Shown here piece after piece: positions 42,391 to 53,277 of a stretch of DNA of 64,000 nucleotides (position 1 is the stretch's first letter; each line of letters starts with the position of its first letter). Location of the stretch: contig OZ023262.1 in the NCBI GenBank assembly GCA_964006375.1, positions 54,883,366 to 54,947,365 on the forward strand. The letters run 5' to 3'. Made by a program: the position numbers and the translations under genes. Source of the DNA: Tillus elongatus (lineage: Eukaryota > Arthropoda > Insecta > Coleoptera > Cleridae). The notes beneath the pieces were generated by a model, which was given only the letters and a program-made list of their open reading frames with translations, was not told where the DNA came from and ran no database searches.

Positions 42391-43092
42391 GTGTGTCTAG
42401 ATGGCGCAGGGGTCATCGCGCTTGCCTCCTAAGCAAAAGGCTACGCGATTGAATCCAGCTAGATGAATGTGTGTTTTTTTATGTTTTATTTTGACATTTG
42501 GAGACACAATAGTGTACAGATTTCATACGTTTTGAACAAGATCTCATTTTTGTTTAAATCGCCTAAATAAGTTTGTCACCTTTGAGTCTGAAATTATAAT
42601 TTTGTTATTGTTGATATTGAAGAAAAAAAAACGGTTTGATTAGGTTGACTAAAACGAAATCCCACTGGCAATTAATAAGGAAAAATAACTGCTACGTTTA
42701 TAATTTGGCAGATACTTTACTTTTCTAAATATGGATTAATTTTCCTTCTGGAAATCTTCTGTATAACTATAATGAAATTTGTAATACAATTTTCGTTTAA
42801 AGAGACTTACGCTTTCTACATATATAGCACAATTTCGTTCCTTAGCTTCATGGAAAATTGAGTTTTGAGCATTTTTCTCAAAAGGAATTAGAACGCAAGA
42901 TTTTTTTGATAATGGAGAGATATGGATGGTAACACTTTCGAAAGAATTTTTCAAATGTACGCGTACTAGGGCCTCTAAAATCGATCTTCAAAGTCTGTGT
43001 AAGTTTAAAGTATTAACTTTACTAATATACCGTATAATAATAGTGTACAATTCTTATGAAAATTCGCTACGATAACGCACTTGCTGCGTCCC
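42391..43092 (+). repeat. tRNA-headed composite SINE-like repeat, copy 1
   Basis: The head has a Pol III A-box-like TGGCGCAGGGGTCATCGCGC (42402) and B-box-like GATTGAATCC (42447-42456), with anticodon-arm-like pairing around CTCCTAA (CCT). A ~620-bp AT-rich body follows and ends in 'cgataacgcacttgctgcgtcc', the inverted terminus of the composite family. A second copy is at 58455-59153. It is not a functional tRNA: acceptor pairing is poor. Confidence 0.7.
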
Positions 43093-43479
43093 GATTTTTT
43101 TTTACACTGGGAAAGTGTCTTGTCTCTAGGAGATACGAAGAAATGTTATTAAGAAAAGATGATCGGAAATAAAAACTGAGTAGGAATACAAAATGTTAAA
43201 ATCCTAAGCCTGCCTTGATATTTCGCATAATTTTAATTCCACGCATCCTCCTTATTGAAGATATTAAAAAAGTGAATTAATTTTACTTTAAACAAAAATA
43301 GATATACCAAAGAATTAGGGTATATTAAGAACGTCGCCGAATATAACGTGCTTACCTAGTGGAGAAAGTAATTAACAAACAGAAAATAAAGAAAATGTTA
43401 GCGGAGTCAACTACGTTTAGAAGAAAGAAAGCCGAAAAAACCTTTGTTTGCTTACCATTTGAACCTCGAATCACGAGGG

Positions 43480-43825
43480 GTCTAGTTAGCCTTTTTTAAC
43501 AGCCAACTTGCAATTAACGTTTTCGACAAAAAATACTTTAAAAAATCTGCTGGGTAACCCAAAGGACAAGGATAGTACGGCCAAAATGTCGGGAATTTAT
43601 GAGATAAGTTATAAATAAGTAAAGACTGTAATCTTAAACACGTCGGAGAAACGATAACATCTATTGCAATTAGATTCAAAGAACACTTAGCATAATTAAA
43701 ATGCGGTACTATATATAGATCTTCCGTCGCCCGACATATTTGGGATAATAATCACCACGTTAATGAGGAGAATCTGAAATAAATAAAATATGTTAGACAA
43801 CCGGGACAGCTGAATGCCTTCGAGA

Positions 43826-43826
<1 letters not shown>
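43480..43826 (+). pseudogene. Penelope-like GIY-YIG endonuclease fragment
   Basis: Plus strand reads SGIYEIS, then after a frameshift CNLKHVGETITSIAIRFKEH, LKCGTIYRSSVARHIW and DNNHHVNEENLK. This is the pattern of the GIY-YIG nuclease at the C-terminus of Penelope-like elements: GIY, the YVG-type motif, and the Arg/His helix. It runs on as VRQPGQLNAFES up to a TA array at 43827. One stop and one frameshift are visible. Confidence 0.75.

Positions 43827-43900
<74 letters not shown>
43827..43900. repeat. (TA)n microsatellite at end of PLE fragment
   Basis: Pure TA array directly after the last recognisable Penelope-like codons. Confidence 0.97.
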
Positions 43901-43904
<4 letters not shown>

Positions 43905-44156
43905 TAAATAAAGTAGTAATAAGAAATGTATGAACCTTGCTCCGCCACCCATGAGCAGTCACCTGGTAGATAACTTTATAAAATAAATACCTGCAGAAGC
44001 ACGTTCGAGAGATAATAAAGGAATACAGATATTTCCGACAAACGAAAATATGTTAATTTAGGTGTCGTTGAACCTTCCCAAATCGCTAGTGACCGACTAT
44101 CTACCGAATAATATTAATAGAGTTGTGAATGTAAGATATTTTGAATTATTCATCCT

Positions 44157-44191
44157 TTGATGATGCTAACTTGGTTAGTGAAACGATCGTC
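44157..44191 (+). ncRNA. Hammerhead-like motif downstream of PLE fragment
   Basis: Reads TTGATGATGCTAACTTGG then TTAGTGAAACGATCGTC. Stem II pairs GCTAAC with GGTTAG or shifted forms, the GAAA box is intact, stem III is the palindrome ACGATCGT, and GTC follows as a plausible cleavage triplet. Position 3 is T rather than C. It is about 330 bp after the PLE coding fragment, where the terminal repeat of such elements would lie. Confidence 0.45.
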
Positions 44192-44199
44192 AAGTCTTT

Positions 44200-46140
44200 T
44201 AAAATGTGTTGTGGTGATTTGAGTTCTTCAAGTGTGCTTATTGTATACCTTAGTTGAGAGTGCTGTCCGCGATTGATTGTCAACTAATATATAAATATTA
44301 TTTCTAGTTTCTTTTCACTAACTTTATTCACCCTTCTAGAGCAAGACTATCGTCAGGTCTAAAAACAGTGGTATGGTCAATTGGGTTCTCCAAAGTGGAC
44401 TTAACACTATTGAACTAATCAATTATGAAGGGATTTTATTAACTAATATTTCATTAGTGAATTATTAATAGTGAAAGTTCTATAATACATGTAACGCATT
44501 GGGACATGTATAAATTTAATAGCAGAATATCAGAAACTGTAATGTATGTAGAGCTAAACATCCAAGGAAATAAATAGAAGTTTCATAATGTAACTAATGT
44601 TCTTCGGTCGCGCTTGGTGGATTCAACAGTGAAAAGCAATTTTGTCCGCTCTGTTACTTTCTGCTCTGTTGTACGAAGCTACCCTAAATGGCAATTAAAC
44701 ACTTGGTTATGGTGTTTCGCTATTTTAGTTGTTTAGTGGATGTGTTTTGTGCATTTGTCACAACACACTTGATGGCATGGAAAGATTGGCCAGTCGCAAT
44801 ATTATGATCTATTGTTTACACTTTAGTAACAGGTTTTGTGCCGAAGTGGAAAACTTTTGGTTTTAGTTTTGATATAGCGGTCTGTGTCTGTCCTGTGAAA
44901 AGTTTGAGATATAGTTTACATAAACTCCGGACGCAGAAAGTGCGTTGTGTGAGTGAATTTACGCACAAATATATCAAGCATTAATATCGCGATTTGTCGC
45001 TAACCTAGAAACTTCAATTTTGGTGCAAATCAAGTTCCCCATAAAAGGAGTATGTGTATTAAGTATCATAAAAATTTCTTTGTTACGTTCGTAAATACAA
45101 AAATATTAAAATCAAATTATAAATATTGTTGGAGAAACATAATTGGTACGCCCCTGTCTCTTTTACTTTCATTCGGTTGCACTATCCAAGTTTCTACCTG
45201 GAATAGTTATCTCTGGATTTCACAATCCTTTTCAATTTGCTGGTAATCTCTATCCTCTAGCCGTCTGTATTGCATTATGTTTACGCGTGAATAATGTCAT
45301 ACAAAGAATACTTATATACCGTTAGGTCCTTTCCTGTAAATAGCTTTAGCCGTCTTTGACGTGTTCTTAAAATGTACCCAGTGGATTTCTTCACTAGGAA
45401 TAATATTTCTAACTAGTTGGTCATCCTGCATTGCCGACATTATGTCAACTACGTCAACTAGCGTTACGCCTAAGCTCGATAAAAGCAAGCCCTTCGCAAA
45501 GCACAAAGCAGTTCGACTACGAATCTCATCTTCTAAGCTTATTGGGACTTCTAAGGTCCCAATCTTCTACTTAAACACCGCTCGTGTGATTAAGCCAGTT
45601 TAGTTCAAGTTCCAATCTTCCTACAGAAATTCCGTTCATACAGTGATACCGTGAAAAGTCAGTGTTTTCTTCTAAATTATAAAGTATACGTAATCAACTT
45701 CCACTATACGTACAGTTAAATAAATGCAATAACAAGTAGCTAATAAGATTGTGAAATCTCCTGAGTAACCCATTAAATCAAGTGTAAAACCGCAAATTGT
45801 AAATAAATGTTAGTTCAAAGTGTACATAGTAACAATAAATACATATATAAATATAAAAAGTGTATTATTGAAATCTTCTGGAATCCAGTGCACCTAGAGT
45901 TATAAATACAGTCCACATACAGTCCACATCTTCAACATATTCTTCTTCCAACGCTAATTAGCAAAGCCGACTAGTTAGCGAGGGTGGGATCAATCCACCT
46001 GCAAAACATTGGGGAAAGAAAACAATCTCTTTCTCCCCCAAATATAAACATTTCGATACAGAATAATATAAACTATATTTTGACCTCTATACAGGGTGCC
46101 CTATAATTAATTGGACGTTAGCTAAGTGATGATACAGTAA
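44200..46140. other. No supported gene
   Basis: One composite head-like match lies at 44935 (CGGACGCAGAAAGTGCGTTG). The tract 45300-46030 has slightly more even composition and short open stretches on both strands, but no domain, terminal repeats or splice structure could be supported. Confidence 0.35.
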
Positions 46141-46148
46141 ACTAGATA

Positions 46149-47410
46149 GGAGAGAGAGTCAATAAGTCCGTGACTTTTTGAATGAAATACAAGTTTTTTG
46201 ACAAAAAAGTCATTTTATTTCTCAACATAGTCTCCTTTGAGCTCTATACACTTCGTCCAACGTTTCTCCAAATCTTTTATCCCTTCCAAAAAATAAGATT
46301 TGTCGAAGTCCTCAAAATAGGTATTTGTTTGTGAGATGATATCATCATGGGAGTCAAATCTCTTTCCGCCGAGCCATTTCATTAAGTTTGGAAACAAGAA
46401 ATTATCACTCGGGGCTAAATCCGGAGAATAGGGAGGATGAGGGAGCAATTCATAGCCCAATTTATGCAATTTCGCCATAGAGACTACACATGTGTGCACT
46501 CTTGCATTGTCTTGGTGGAAAAGAACTTTTTTCTTGTCCAAATGCTGTCATTTTTTCTTCAAATTATCATTGAATCGGTCCAATAAGTTGGTATTATATT
46601 CGCCATTGATTGTTCTTCCCTTTTGAAGGTAATCAATGTGGTTTATACCACGTGCATCCCAAAAAACGGTCGCCATGACTTTATTGGCTGACAAACCCAC
46701 ATTGGCCTTCTTCGGCGTCGATTCGCACGGCGAAACCCACTGTTTTGAGTGCTGCTTGGTCTCTGGTGTGTTGTGGTGAATCCATGTTTCGTCCACGGTT
46801 ACGAAACGGCGCAAAAACTCGTCCCTATTGCGGTTGAACAACGCCAAACACTCCTTCGAAGTTGTCACACGAATGCGTTTGTTGTCGATTGTGAGCAAAC
46901 GCGGCACCCATCTTGCGGATAGCTTTCTCATACCCAAGTGATCATGGAAAATCGAAACCACTGAGCCATGTGATATGTGTATGGCTTTCACAATCTCCCG
47001 CACTTTCACTCTCCGATCGGCCAACACCATATCGTGAATTTTTTAAATTGTTTTGGGGTGTAGCGACCTCAACTGGACGTCCAGTCGAAATTCAGTAACC
47101 CACTTGTTTACCATGCAAATTGGTTGTGCAGAATCCCCATAGTGTTTATCAAGCTTAGCCTTGGTTTGAGTGATGTTTTTTTCCGCAATAAATAATGTTC
47201 GATGAGCACACGAAATTAACTTTTTTTCATTTTCGTTATAACTCAAGAGGTTGTCTGCTTTCAATGACTATCAAACACAAACTAAATGACGCAGCTTGCT
47301 CAAAATTTGACATGAGTCAACTGACAGATGCTTGTTGACAGGAGCAGTGTTGCCCTTCCTGTGAAGAGGCAGGAAATTCAAAAAGTCACGGACTTATTGA
47401 CCCGCCTTTG
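46149..47410 (-). mobile_element. Mariner (DD34D) transposon, 1,262 bp
   Basis: Inverted repeats share GTCAATAAGTCCGTGACTTTTTGAA (left from 46149, right ending 47410), with mismatches in the outer 10 bases. TA lies directly outside each end (46147-46148 and 47411-47412). Length and structure are those of canonical insect mariners. Confidence 0.9.
46215..47264 (-). pseudogene. Mariner transposase with two premature stops
   Basis: One continuous minus-strand frame of about 350 codons interrupted only by TAA at 47043-47045 and TGA near 46548. The N-terminal helix-turn-helix (TQTKAKLDKHYGDSAQP) is followed by a second DNA-binding region. The catalytic triad FVTVDETWIHH, FHQDNARVHT and YSPDLAPSDNFLF is intact. 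I count 34 residues between the second and third Asp, so DD34D. All active-site residues survive and no frameshift is seen. Confidence 0.9.
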
Positions 47411-47451
47411 TATATCAAGCAAGTGCCCTTAAAAATTCCATATACGAAAAG

Positions 47452-47760
47452 TTTGGCCTGAGCAAGTGCGTTACGGAAGTGAATTTTTATAAAAATATTT
47501 TTAATAGTAAATATATGTCTCTCTAATACAAATAGGCATCAATCTCGTTACCGGTATAACCTATATAGTAGAAACAATGTACCATGTTTTATCAAAATTA
47601 GTTATTGTTTGAAAATGTACAAATATTTTCCGAAAATAAACTTAAAATGTTTCCGAGAAAACCAGTTTCCTAGCCGACGCACCTTAGGTTAATAGCAAAT
47701 TGAGTTATTGAATGTTGAAGCATTTAATGAAAATTCGCTACCAAAACGCACTTACTGCGT
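47452..47760 (+). repeat. Composite repeat, left part (split by LINE)
   Basis: Head (CTGAGCAAGTGCGTTACGG), body ('ggtataacctatatagtaga') and the inner tail up to ...ACTTACTGCGT at 47760, where the LINE begins. The sequence resumes at 53278 with the same eight bases. Confidence 0.8.
47753..47760. repeat. Target-site duplication, left copy (tactgcgt)
   Basis: Eight bases identical to 53278-53285, flanking the LINE. Confidence 0.85.
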
Positions 47761-48163
47761 TGTGGTGTAAAGTTAGTTCGCCTCCACGTGGTGCACCCTG
47801 GATAGCGTCTAATATTAGACGTGAACTAAATGAACTAACCAGACCGTAACCCTCCTAGTCATGTCTTAGGAGGGCCGGGAATGCTTGCCTTAATCGGCCG
47901 GCATTGCGAGGAGAGTCCTCTATAAAAAACCCACATCGCAAGGTCGTTGGAGGGTTGGTGCCGAAGCGATGATGCTTCTGGCCGTTGTGGCCGGGCATTG
48001 GCAGGATGGTAATCCTGTCTCTAGCGTTACCCTCCCCAGGGAAACCGGGCGACCTCCCTGTGAACATGCCTCTCCATGGGATGCGGGGCTCTTCCATGGA
48101 GGCTGATTTTCCCTTGCTGCTCGTGGGAACAACATAGACACGACATATACAAACCCAAACGAG

Positions 48164-49495
48164 ATGGGTAAAGCTCTCGATCTCCAGGAAACTGGAGAAC
48201 CCATGGAGGTAGAGAAGGGGGAAGTCCCCTCTCTTACCGATAAACCAATGGAGGGGGGGGGGGCAAGGACAATCCTGTCCCCATCATCTGCATCTCCGTC
48301 CTCCGATGAGGAGCGGGAGCTGTTAAAGTCTCCCGTGGGACCCAAGGAGGGACGGGGTAAAAGACAACGGCTGCCTGGATCCGCAAGGAGACAGCTCAGA
48401 CGACTACTCAAGGCGGGGGCGCCATATTCAACCGCCTTGAGTCAGGCACTCACGGAGTCCCGCCGATCTCGGGTGGGGGCTGGGGGCCCAGATGGGACGG
48501 TTAAACGTCTCGGTGAGCCTGGGGCCTCCACGGATGGGGCCGGCAGCGGGAAGCGACTCCGGTCGGACGGCAGCACACCTCAGCAGAGGGCTAAAAAGCC
48601 CCGTGAGGGTGCTGGCAGGAAAACATTCAGTGAGGTGACTGGAGGGGTGAGAGTGGGCATTATCCACTCTGAATATCCCTCCTCATCACTGAAGAACGAA
48701 CAACTGCTGCTACTGCAGGAGGCCATACTGAAGGCTGTGCAGAGCAGTTCAGAGGAAGAACCCAATATAAGGTTCCGGGGCTGCGCAAATCGACCCGGAT
48801 GGCTACTTATAAATTGCGAGGACGAGACCAGCTCGCACTGGCTGGAGCGAATAGTTGGGGGGCTCCAGCCGTGGGAGGGGGCTCGTCTTAAGCTGGTGAG
48901 AGGACAGGACCTCCCCAGGCCTCATGTCTGTGTGGCATATCTTCCGGACGGGGTGGAAACACTGACGCCCGAGGATGTGCTCGCCAGACTGAGGCGAATG
49001 AATGGTGGGCTGAACACTCGGGAGTGGACCGTACTACACCGAGTAGCGACGGGACCATCAGGACAGACATGGACATTTTCGGTCGACGATATGTCCATGA
49101 ATACGCTGGAGGGAATTGGCTTCAGACCATTCTTTGGCTTCGGGCGGGTCTTGTTCCGGCCGAGGGTTAGGGGGTCTGCGACTGAGCCTAAACCCACAGC
49201 TTCTGCTACCAGCGTCGCCTGTAAACCGGCGACAGGTGCGGGCCCTTCCGGGAGTGGTGGGGGATCAATCCCCCCGTCAGTACCCTCGAGTAGTGGCACC
49301 GTGGTGGGTGGTAGCTCCACCAAAAAAACTGACCCCAAGAGAGGAGGTGGCAGGACTCAACCTTCCACTGGAACCTCCAGGGGAATACAACAGGGGAAAG
49401 GAAAGTCCACCCCTGGGATACCTACCAAAGGTAGACCCTCCTCTAGGAAGCTTGGTTATCGAGCTTCTAAAAAGGAGGAGGAACCAGCACCTTAA
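48164..49495 (+). CDS. LINE ORF1 protein with DUF4780-like domain
   Basis: A 443-residue open frame. The first 150 residues are basic and low complexity. Residues about 162-290 form a folded-looking domain starting VGIIHSEYPSS and including RFRGCANRPGWLLINCEDET and PRPHVCVAYLPDG, which resembles DUF4780 found in many insect LINE ORF1s. The last 100 residues are rich in Ser, Gly, Pro and Lys and probably bind RNA. No CCHC knuckles are visible. A run of G near 48250 encodes EGGG. It lies 65 nt before ORF2 and would coat element RNA. Confidence 0.8.
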   Translation: MGKALDLQETGEPMEVEKGEVPSLTDKPMEGGGARTILSPSSASPSSDEERELLKSPVGPKEGRGKRQRLPGSARRQLRRLLKAGAPYSTALSQALTESRRSRVGAGGPDGTVKRLGEPGASTDGAGSGKRLRSDGSTPQQRAKKPREGAGRKTFSEVTGGVRVGIIHSEYPSSSLKNEQLLLLQEAILKAVQSSSEEEPNIRFRGCANRPGWLLINCEDETSSHWLERIVGGLQPWEGARLKLVRGQDLPRPHVCVAYLPDGVETLTPEDVLARLRRMNGGLNTREWTVLHRVATGPSGQTWTFSVDDMSMNTLEGIGFRPFFGFGRVLFRPRVRGSATEPKPTASATSVACKPATGAGPSGSGGGSIPPSVPSSSGTVVGGSSTKKTDPKRGGGRTQPSTGTSRGIQQGKGKSTPGIPTKGRPSSRKLGYRASKKEEEPAP

Positions 49496-49560
49496 ATCCT
49501 TTTCCCTTCGAGCTCCTTAACCTTCATCCTTATCCTTCACGAACACCTATCCCTTTCCCC

Positions 49561-52500
49561 ATGCCCACTAATATAAGGTGCATGCAAGCAAATCTGCATC
49601 ATGCTAAGGCTGCGACATACCTCCTTAGCATGAAATTAAAGGAAGAGCAAATAGATATTGCACTTCTCCAAGAGCCCTGGACCGCCAACTCGGAACGAAC
49701 TAAAGGGCTGGGTAACACTTCTGGTAAGATAGTAGAGGTGGGCACTGGCACTAACCCCAGAGCCTGTATCTGGATCAGAAACAACTTGCAGTATTTTACA
49801 CTTTCAGAATACTGCACCAAGGACATGGCATCCATCCATCTCGTGATCACATCCGGGGGGACCAGGCTGGAAGTAGTGGCCTGCTCGGCCTATTTCCCTG
49901 GAGACAGAGATGCAGAACAACCACCTCCAGCAGAGGTGCGGAAATTGATCGCCTACTGCAAGAGGAACAACTATCACCTCGTTATGGGGTGTGATGCGAA
50001 CTCCCATCACCTGGCTTGGGGGAGCACGGACACTAACAGGCGAGGTGAGTCACTATTTGAATACTTATTAGGGGAGGAGCTAGTGGTAAACAACATAGGC
50101 TCGGAACCCACCTTTCTTACAGCTAATCGGAGAGAGGTTTTAGATCTTACGATCAGTTCAAGACTTTTGAGCTCAAAAATCCTCAAATGGAGGGTGTCGT
50201 CTGAGCCCTCTTGTTCAGACCATGCCCATATCCTATTTGAGATTGAAACAGGCCCTAGACCTGTGGTGGAGTTTCGGGACCCAAGGAGGACGGATTGGGA
50301 GGGGTACAAGCAGTCCCTCGCCGCCGGACTTGGGTCCACTATCCCCACAGTGAGGGATCGTGATGAGATAGAGATTGCGGCTGAACAGATTAGAGAAGCT
50401 GTGGTCTCTGCCTATCACGAAAACTGTCCACTGAGGTCAAAGAGAGACAGTCGAGGGTCTACTTGGTGGAATAATAACCTCGAAAAACTACGTAGAGAAG
50501 TTAGACGTCTCTTCAATCGTGCTAAGATTACAGGCAACTGGGAACAATATAAAACTGCTCTAACACAGTATAACAAGGAGATTAGGAACGCAAAGAGGGA
50601 GTCCTGGAGGAGGTTCTGCGGGGACATTGATAGTGTGCCCAGCGGCGCCAGAATCCACAGGATTCTCTCACGCGACCGTGTACAGGAACTGGGATCGATA
50701 AAACGACCAGATGGTTCCTTTACTGAATCTCGGAAAGAAACGTTAGAGCTCTTAGCACACACACACACTTCCCAGATTGTCTGATCCTGAGCAACGGTGA
50801 GGTCCTACCATCTGAGGGACGATCTAAACGTCCCCAAAGGGAGGACTGGCTAGTTGCTCGGAGAATAGTTACAGCCTCGGCAGTGGAGTGTGCTGTGAAT
50901 CACTTCCAGCCATTCAAGTCGCCAGGGGAGGATGGCGTGGTACCGGTCCTACTACAAAAGGGACTGGAAATTCTCCTACCCTACCTTATCAGGCTGTTCA
51001 GAGCGAGTCTGGCCTGGAACTATATTCCTTCCAGCTGGACGGTGGTTAGGGGGGTTTACATTCCCAAATTGGGACGTAATGACCTCCTACCCACTTCACT
51101 GAGACCTCTCAGTATCACATCATTCCTCTTGAAGGGATTGGAAAAAATACTGGACGGACACATTAGGGGGAACATCTTACCCAAGAACCCCCTAAATACC
51201 CACCAGTATGCCTATCAAACTGGCAAATCAACTGAGTTAGCGCTCAATAACCTCGTCGAGAAGATCACACACTCTCTGGAAAATGGAGAGGTTGCGGTGG
51301 CGGCATTTCTCGACATAGAAGGAGCATTTAATAATGCATTACCGATCTCCCTCTACGAGGCCACTATCGCTAGGGGGGTGGAACCTACCATCTGTGGCTG
51401 GATTGGAAGCATGCTGCACAATCGGACCATTATTACCTCATTACGGGGAGAGGTGGTTAGCGTTAGGGCTGCGAGAGGGTGTCCTCAGGGGGGCGTTCTA
51501 TCCCCCCTGCTGTGGTCCCTCTTTGTGGACGACCTGCTGGATATCCTCGAACTCTGGGAGGTTGAGGTCCAGGCGTATGCGGATGATCTCGTCATAATGG
51601 TTAGAGGCAAGTCTGAGGAGGAACTGTCTAGTACTCTTCAAGAAGCACTAAATGTAGTCAATGATTGGTGCCGAAGGCAACAGATGTCTGTGAACCCTCG
51701 TAAAACGATCATTGTCCCGTTCACCAGAAGAAGAAGGTTGGACAAATTAAAACCACCTAATCTTATGGGGGAAAACATACCATTCTCGGACCAAGCAAAA
51801 TATCTGGGAGTTATCCTAGATAAGAAGCTCAACTGGGACAGACAGTTAGAAAATGTTATCCGCAGGGCTAAGATGTCCCTGTGGACCTGCCGGAGAATCT
51901 GTGGGAACAACTGGGGAACAAACCCCCAACAGATGTACTGGCTCTATGTAGTGGTTATCAGACCTATGATAACATATGGAGCCATAGTTTGGTGGCCTAA
52001 GGTACTTCGCGGTACCGCGAGGGCCAAACTGGCTCATCTACAGAGACAAGCATGCCTGATGATAACGGGAGCGATAAGCACCGCACCATCAGTCGCTCTG
52101 GAGGTCCTCCTCAATATTCCCCCACTTCACATATGGTTGGAGAGGGTGACGAGGTGGACAACGTACAGACTAATACAAACGGCAGATAACATGCCGAGGG
52201 AAGTCAATCTGAGAGGGTCCGGACTCCTTGATGACAGTGATTGTCACAGGATACTGGGAATGGTCTCAGACTTGATGCCTACAAAAATCAGCAGAGATCT
52301 GTCTTTCAAGACCGTCCTCCCGGAAAGGGAGGACTGGGACCGGAACCAATCGACCCTGTTGAGAGCGGACCTCTGCTGGTACTCGGACGGCTCCAAAACC
52401 AATATGGGAGTAGGAGCCGGCGCCTATGGGGGCAGCACCGATGCTAGACTATCAACTAGTCTCGGCAAGTACGCAACCATACACCAGGCAGAAGTTTATT

Positions 52501-53201
52501 CCATCGAGATGTGTGCAAGGGAAAGTTTAAAGGACCTATGCACAAACAAATCGATAAAGATATATGCAGATAGCCAAGCTGCAATAAAGGCTCTTGGTTC
52601 CTACCGGTGCAATTCAAAGACGGTATGGAGTTGTAAATCTGCCCTTAACGAATTGGGCAGCTGTAATGAGGTGTCGCTGGTCTGGATACCGGGTCACTCG
52701 GATCATGATGGCAACGTTGCGGCAGACGCGCTTGCCAGGAGTGGTGCCGAGTGCGGCTTTATCGGACCAGAACCGGTGCTGGGAATAACATCTTGCACAG
52801 CAAAACGCACCTTAAAAACCTGGACAGATAGAAAGACAATTCAATATTGGCAAAATCTTCCAGGATTAGCTCACTCCAAGGCCTTCATAAATGGCCTGTC
52901 TGAGTCAAGGGCTAAGAAACTACTAGAGCTGAACAGACAACAACTGAGAACTCTAGTAGGCCTAGCTTGCCGCTTGCGGCATCACATGCACCGTATTGGA
53001 ATCGGTCAGGAGACCGAGTGCCGACTGTGTATGGAGGATGACGAAACAGCAGAGCACGTGCTGTGTTCCTGTCCGGCAGCGGATAGGACTAGACACCTGC
53101 TCTTTGGCAAGGTAAAGCTTGCTCCAGAGGATCTGGATCGACTTTCGCCCACAAAGGTTATCGACCTCTGCAGGAGGCTGGATTTGTTGGGCGAAATATA
53201 A
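49561..53201 (+). pseudogene. LINE ORF2 polyprotein, one frameshift
   Basis: Endonuclease at 49561-50260: IRCMQANLHHAK, LLQEPW (metal-binding Glu), MGCDANSHHLAWGS, SDHAHI. The frame ends at a TGA at 50782 after a (CA)n run, and the protein continues two bases out of phase. RT: LRPLSITSFLLKGLEKIL, FLDIEGAFNNA (motif A), GCPQGGVLSPLLWSLF (motif B), AYADDLVIM (YADD at 51576-51587). RNase H: YSDGSK, HQAEVYSIEM, YADSQAA, IPGHSDHDGN, with all four acidic positions present. C-terminal knuckle CRLCMEDDETAEHVLCSCP. Without the slip the product would be about 1,210 residues. Confidence 0.9.
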
Positions 53202-53277
53202 ACATTAGGCGTGAGCCACAATAGACCGTTGGTCGCGGTGGAAGGTCCGGTATGGACCACTCACAAACAACCTAACC

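Larger units (their letters stand above)
47761..53277 (+). mobile_element. Near full-length I/R1-superfamily LINE, 5,517 bp
   Basis: Two ORFs, an 8-bp target duplication, a GC-rich 5' UTR of 403 bp and a 3' UTR of 76 bp ending 'aacctaacc' rather than poly-A. ORF2 has an apurinic-type endonuclease, RT, RNase H and a C-terminal CCHC knuckle. The element is far richer in GC than its surroundings. Only one disabling change is obvious, a frameshift in ORF2. Confidence 0.92.

Noticed and set aside
42391..42470. Functional tRNA gene (anticodon-like CCT)
   Set aside because: Acceptor and T-stem pairing are poor, no terminator or clean 3' end, and a 620-bp repeat body follows; it is a SINE-type head.
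45300..46030. Possible LTR or gene with short ORFs on both strands
   Set aside because: No paired terminal repeats, primer-binding site or domain could be found; left as unassigned.
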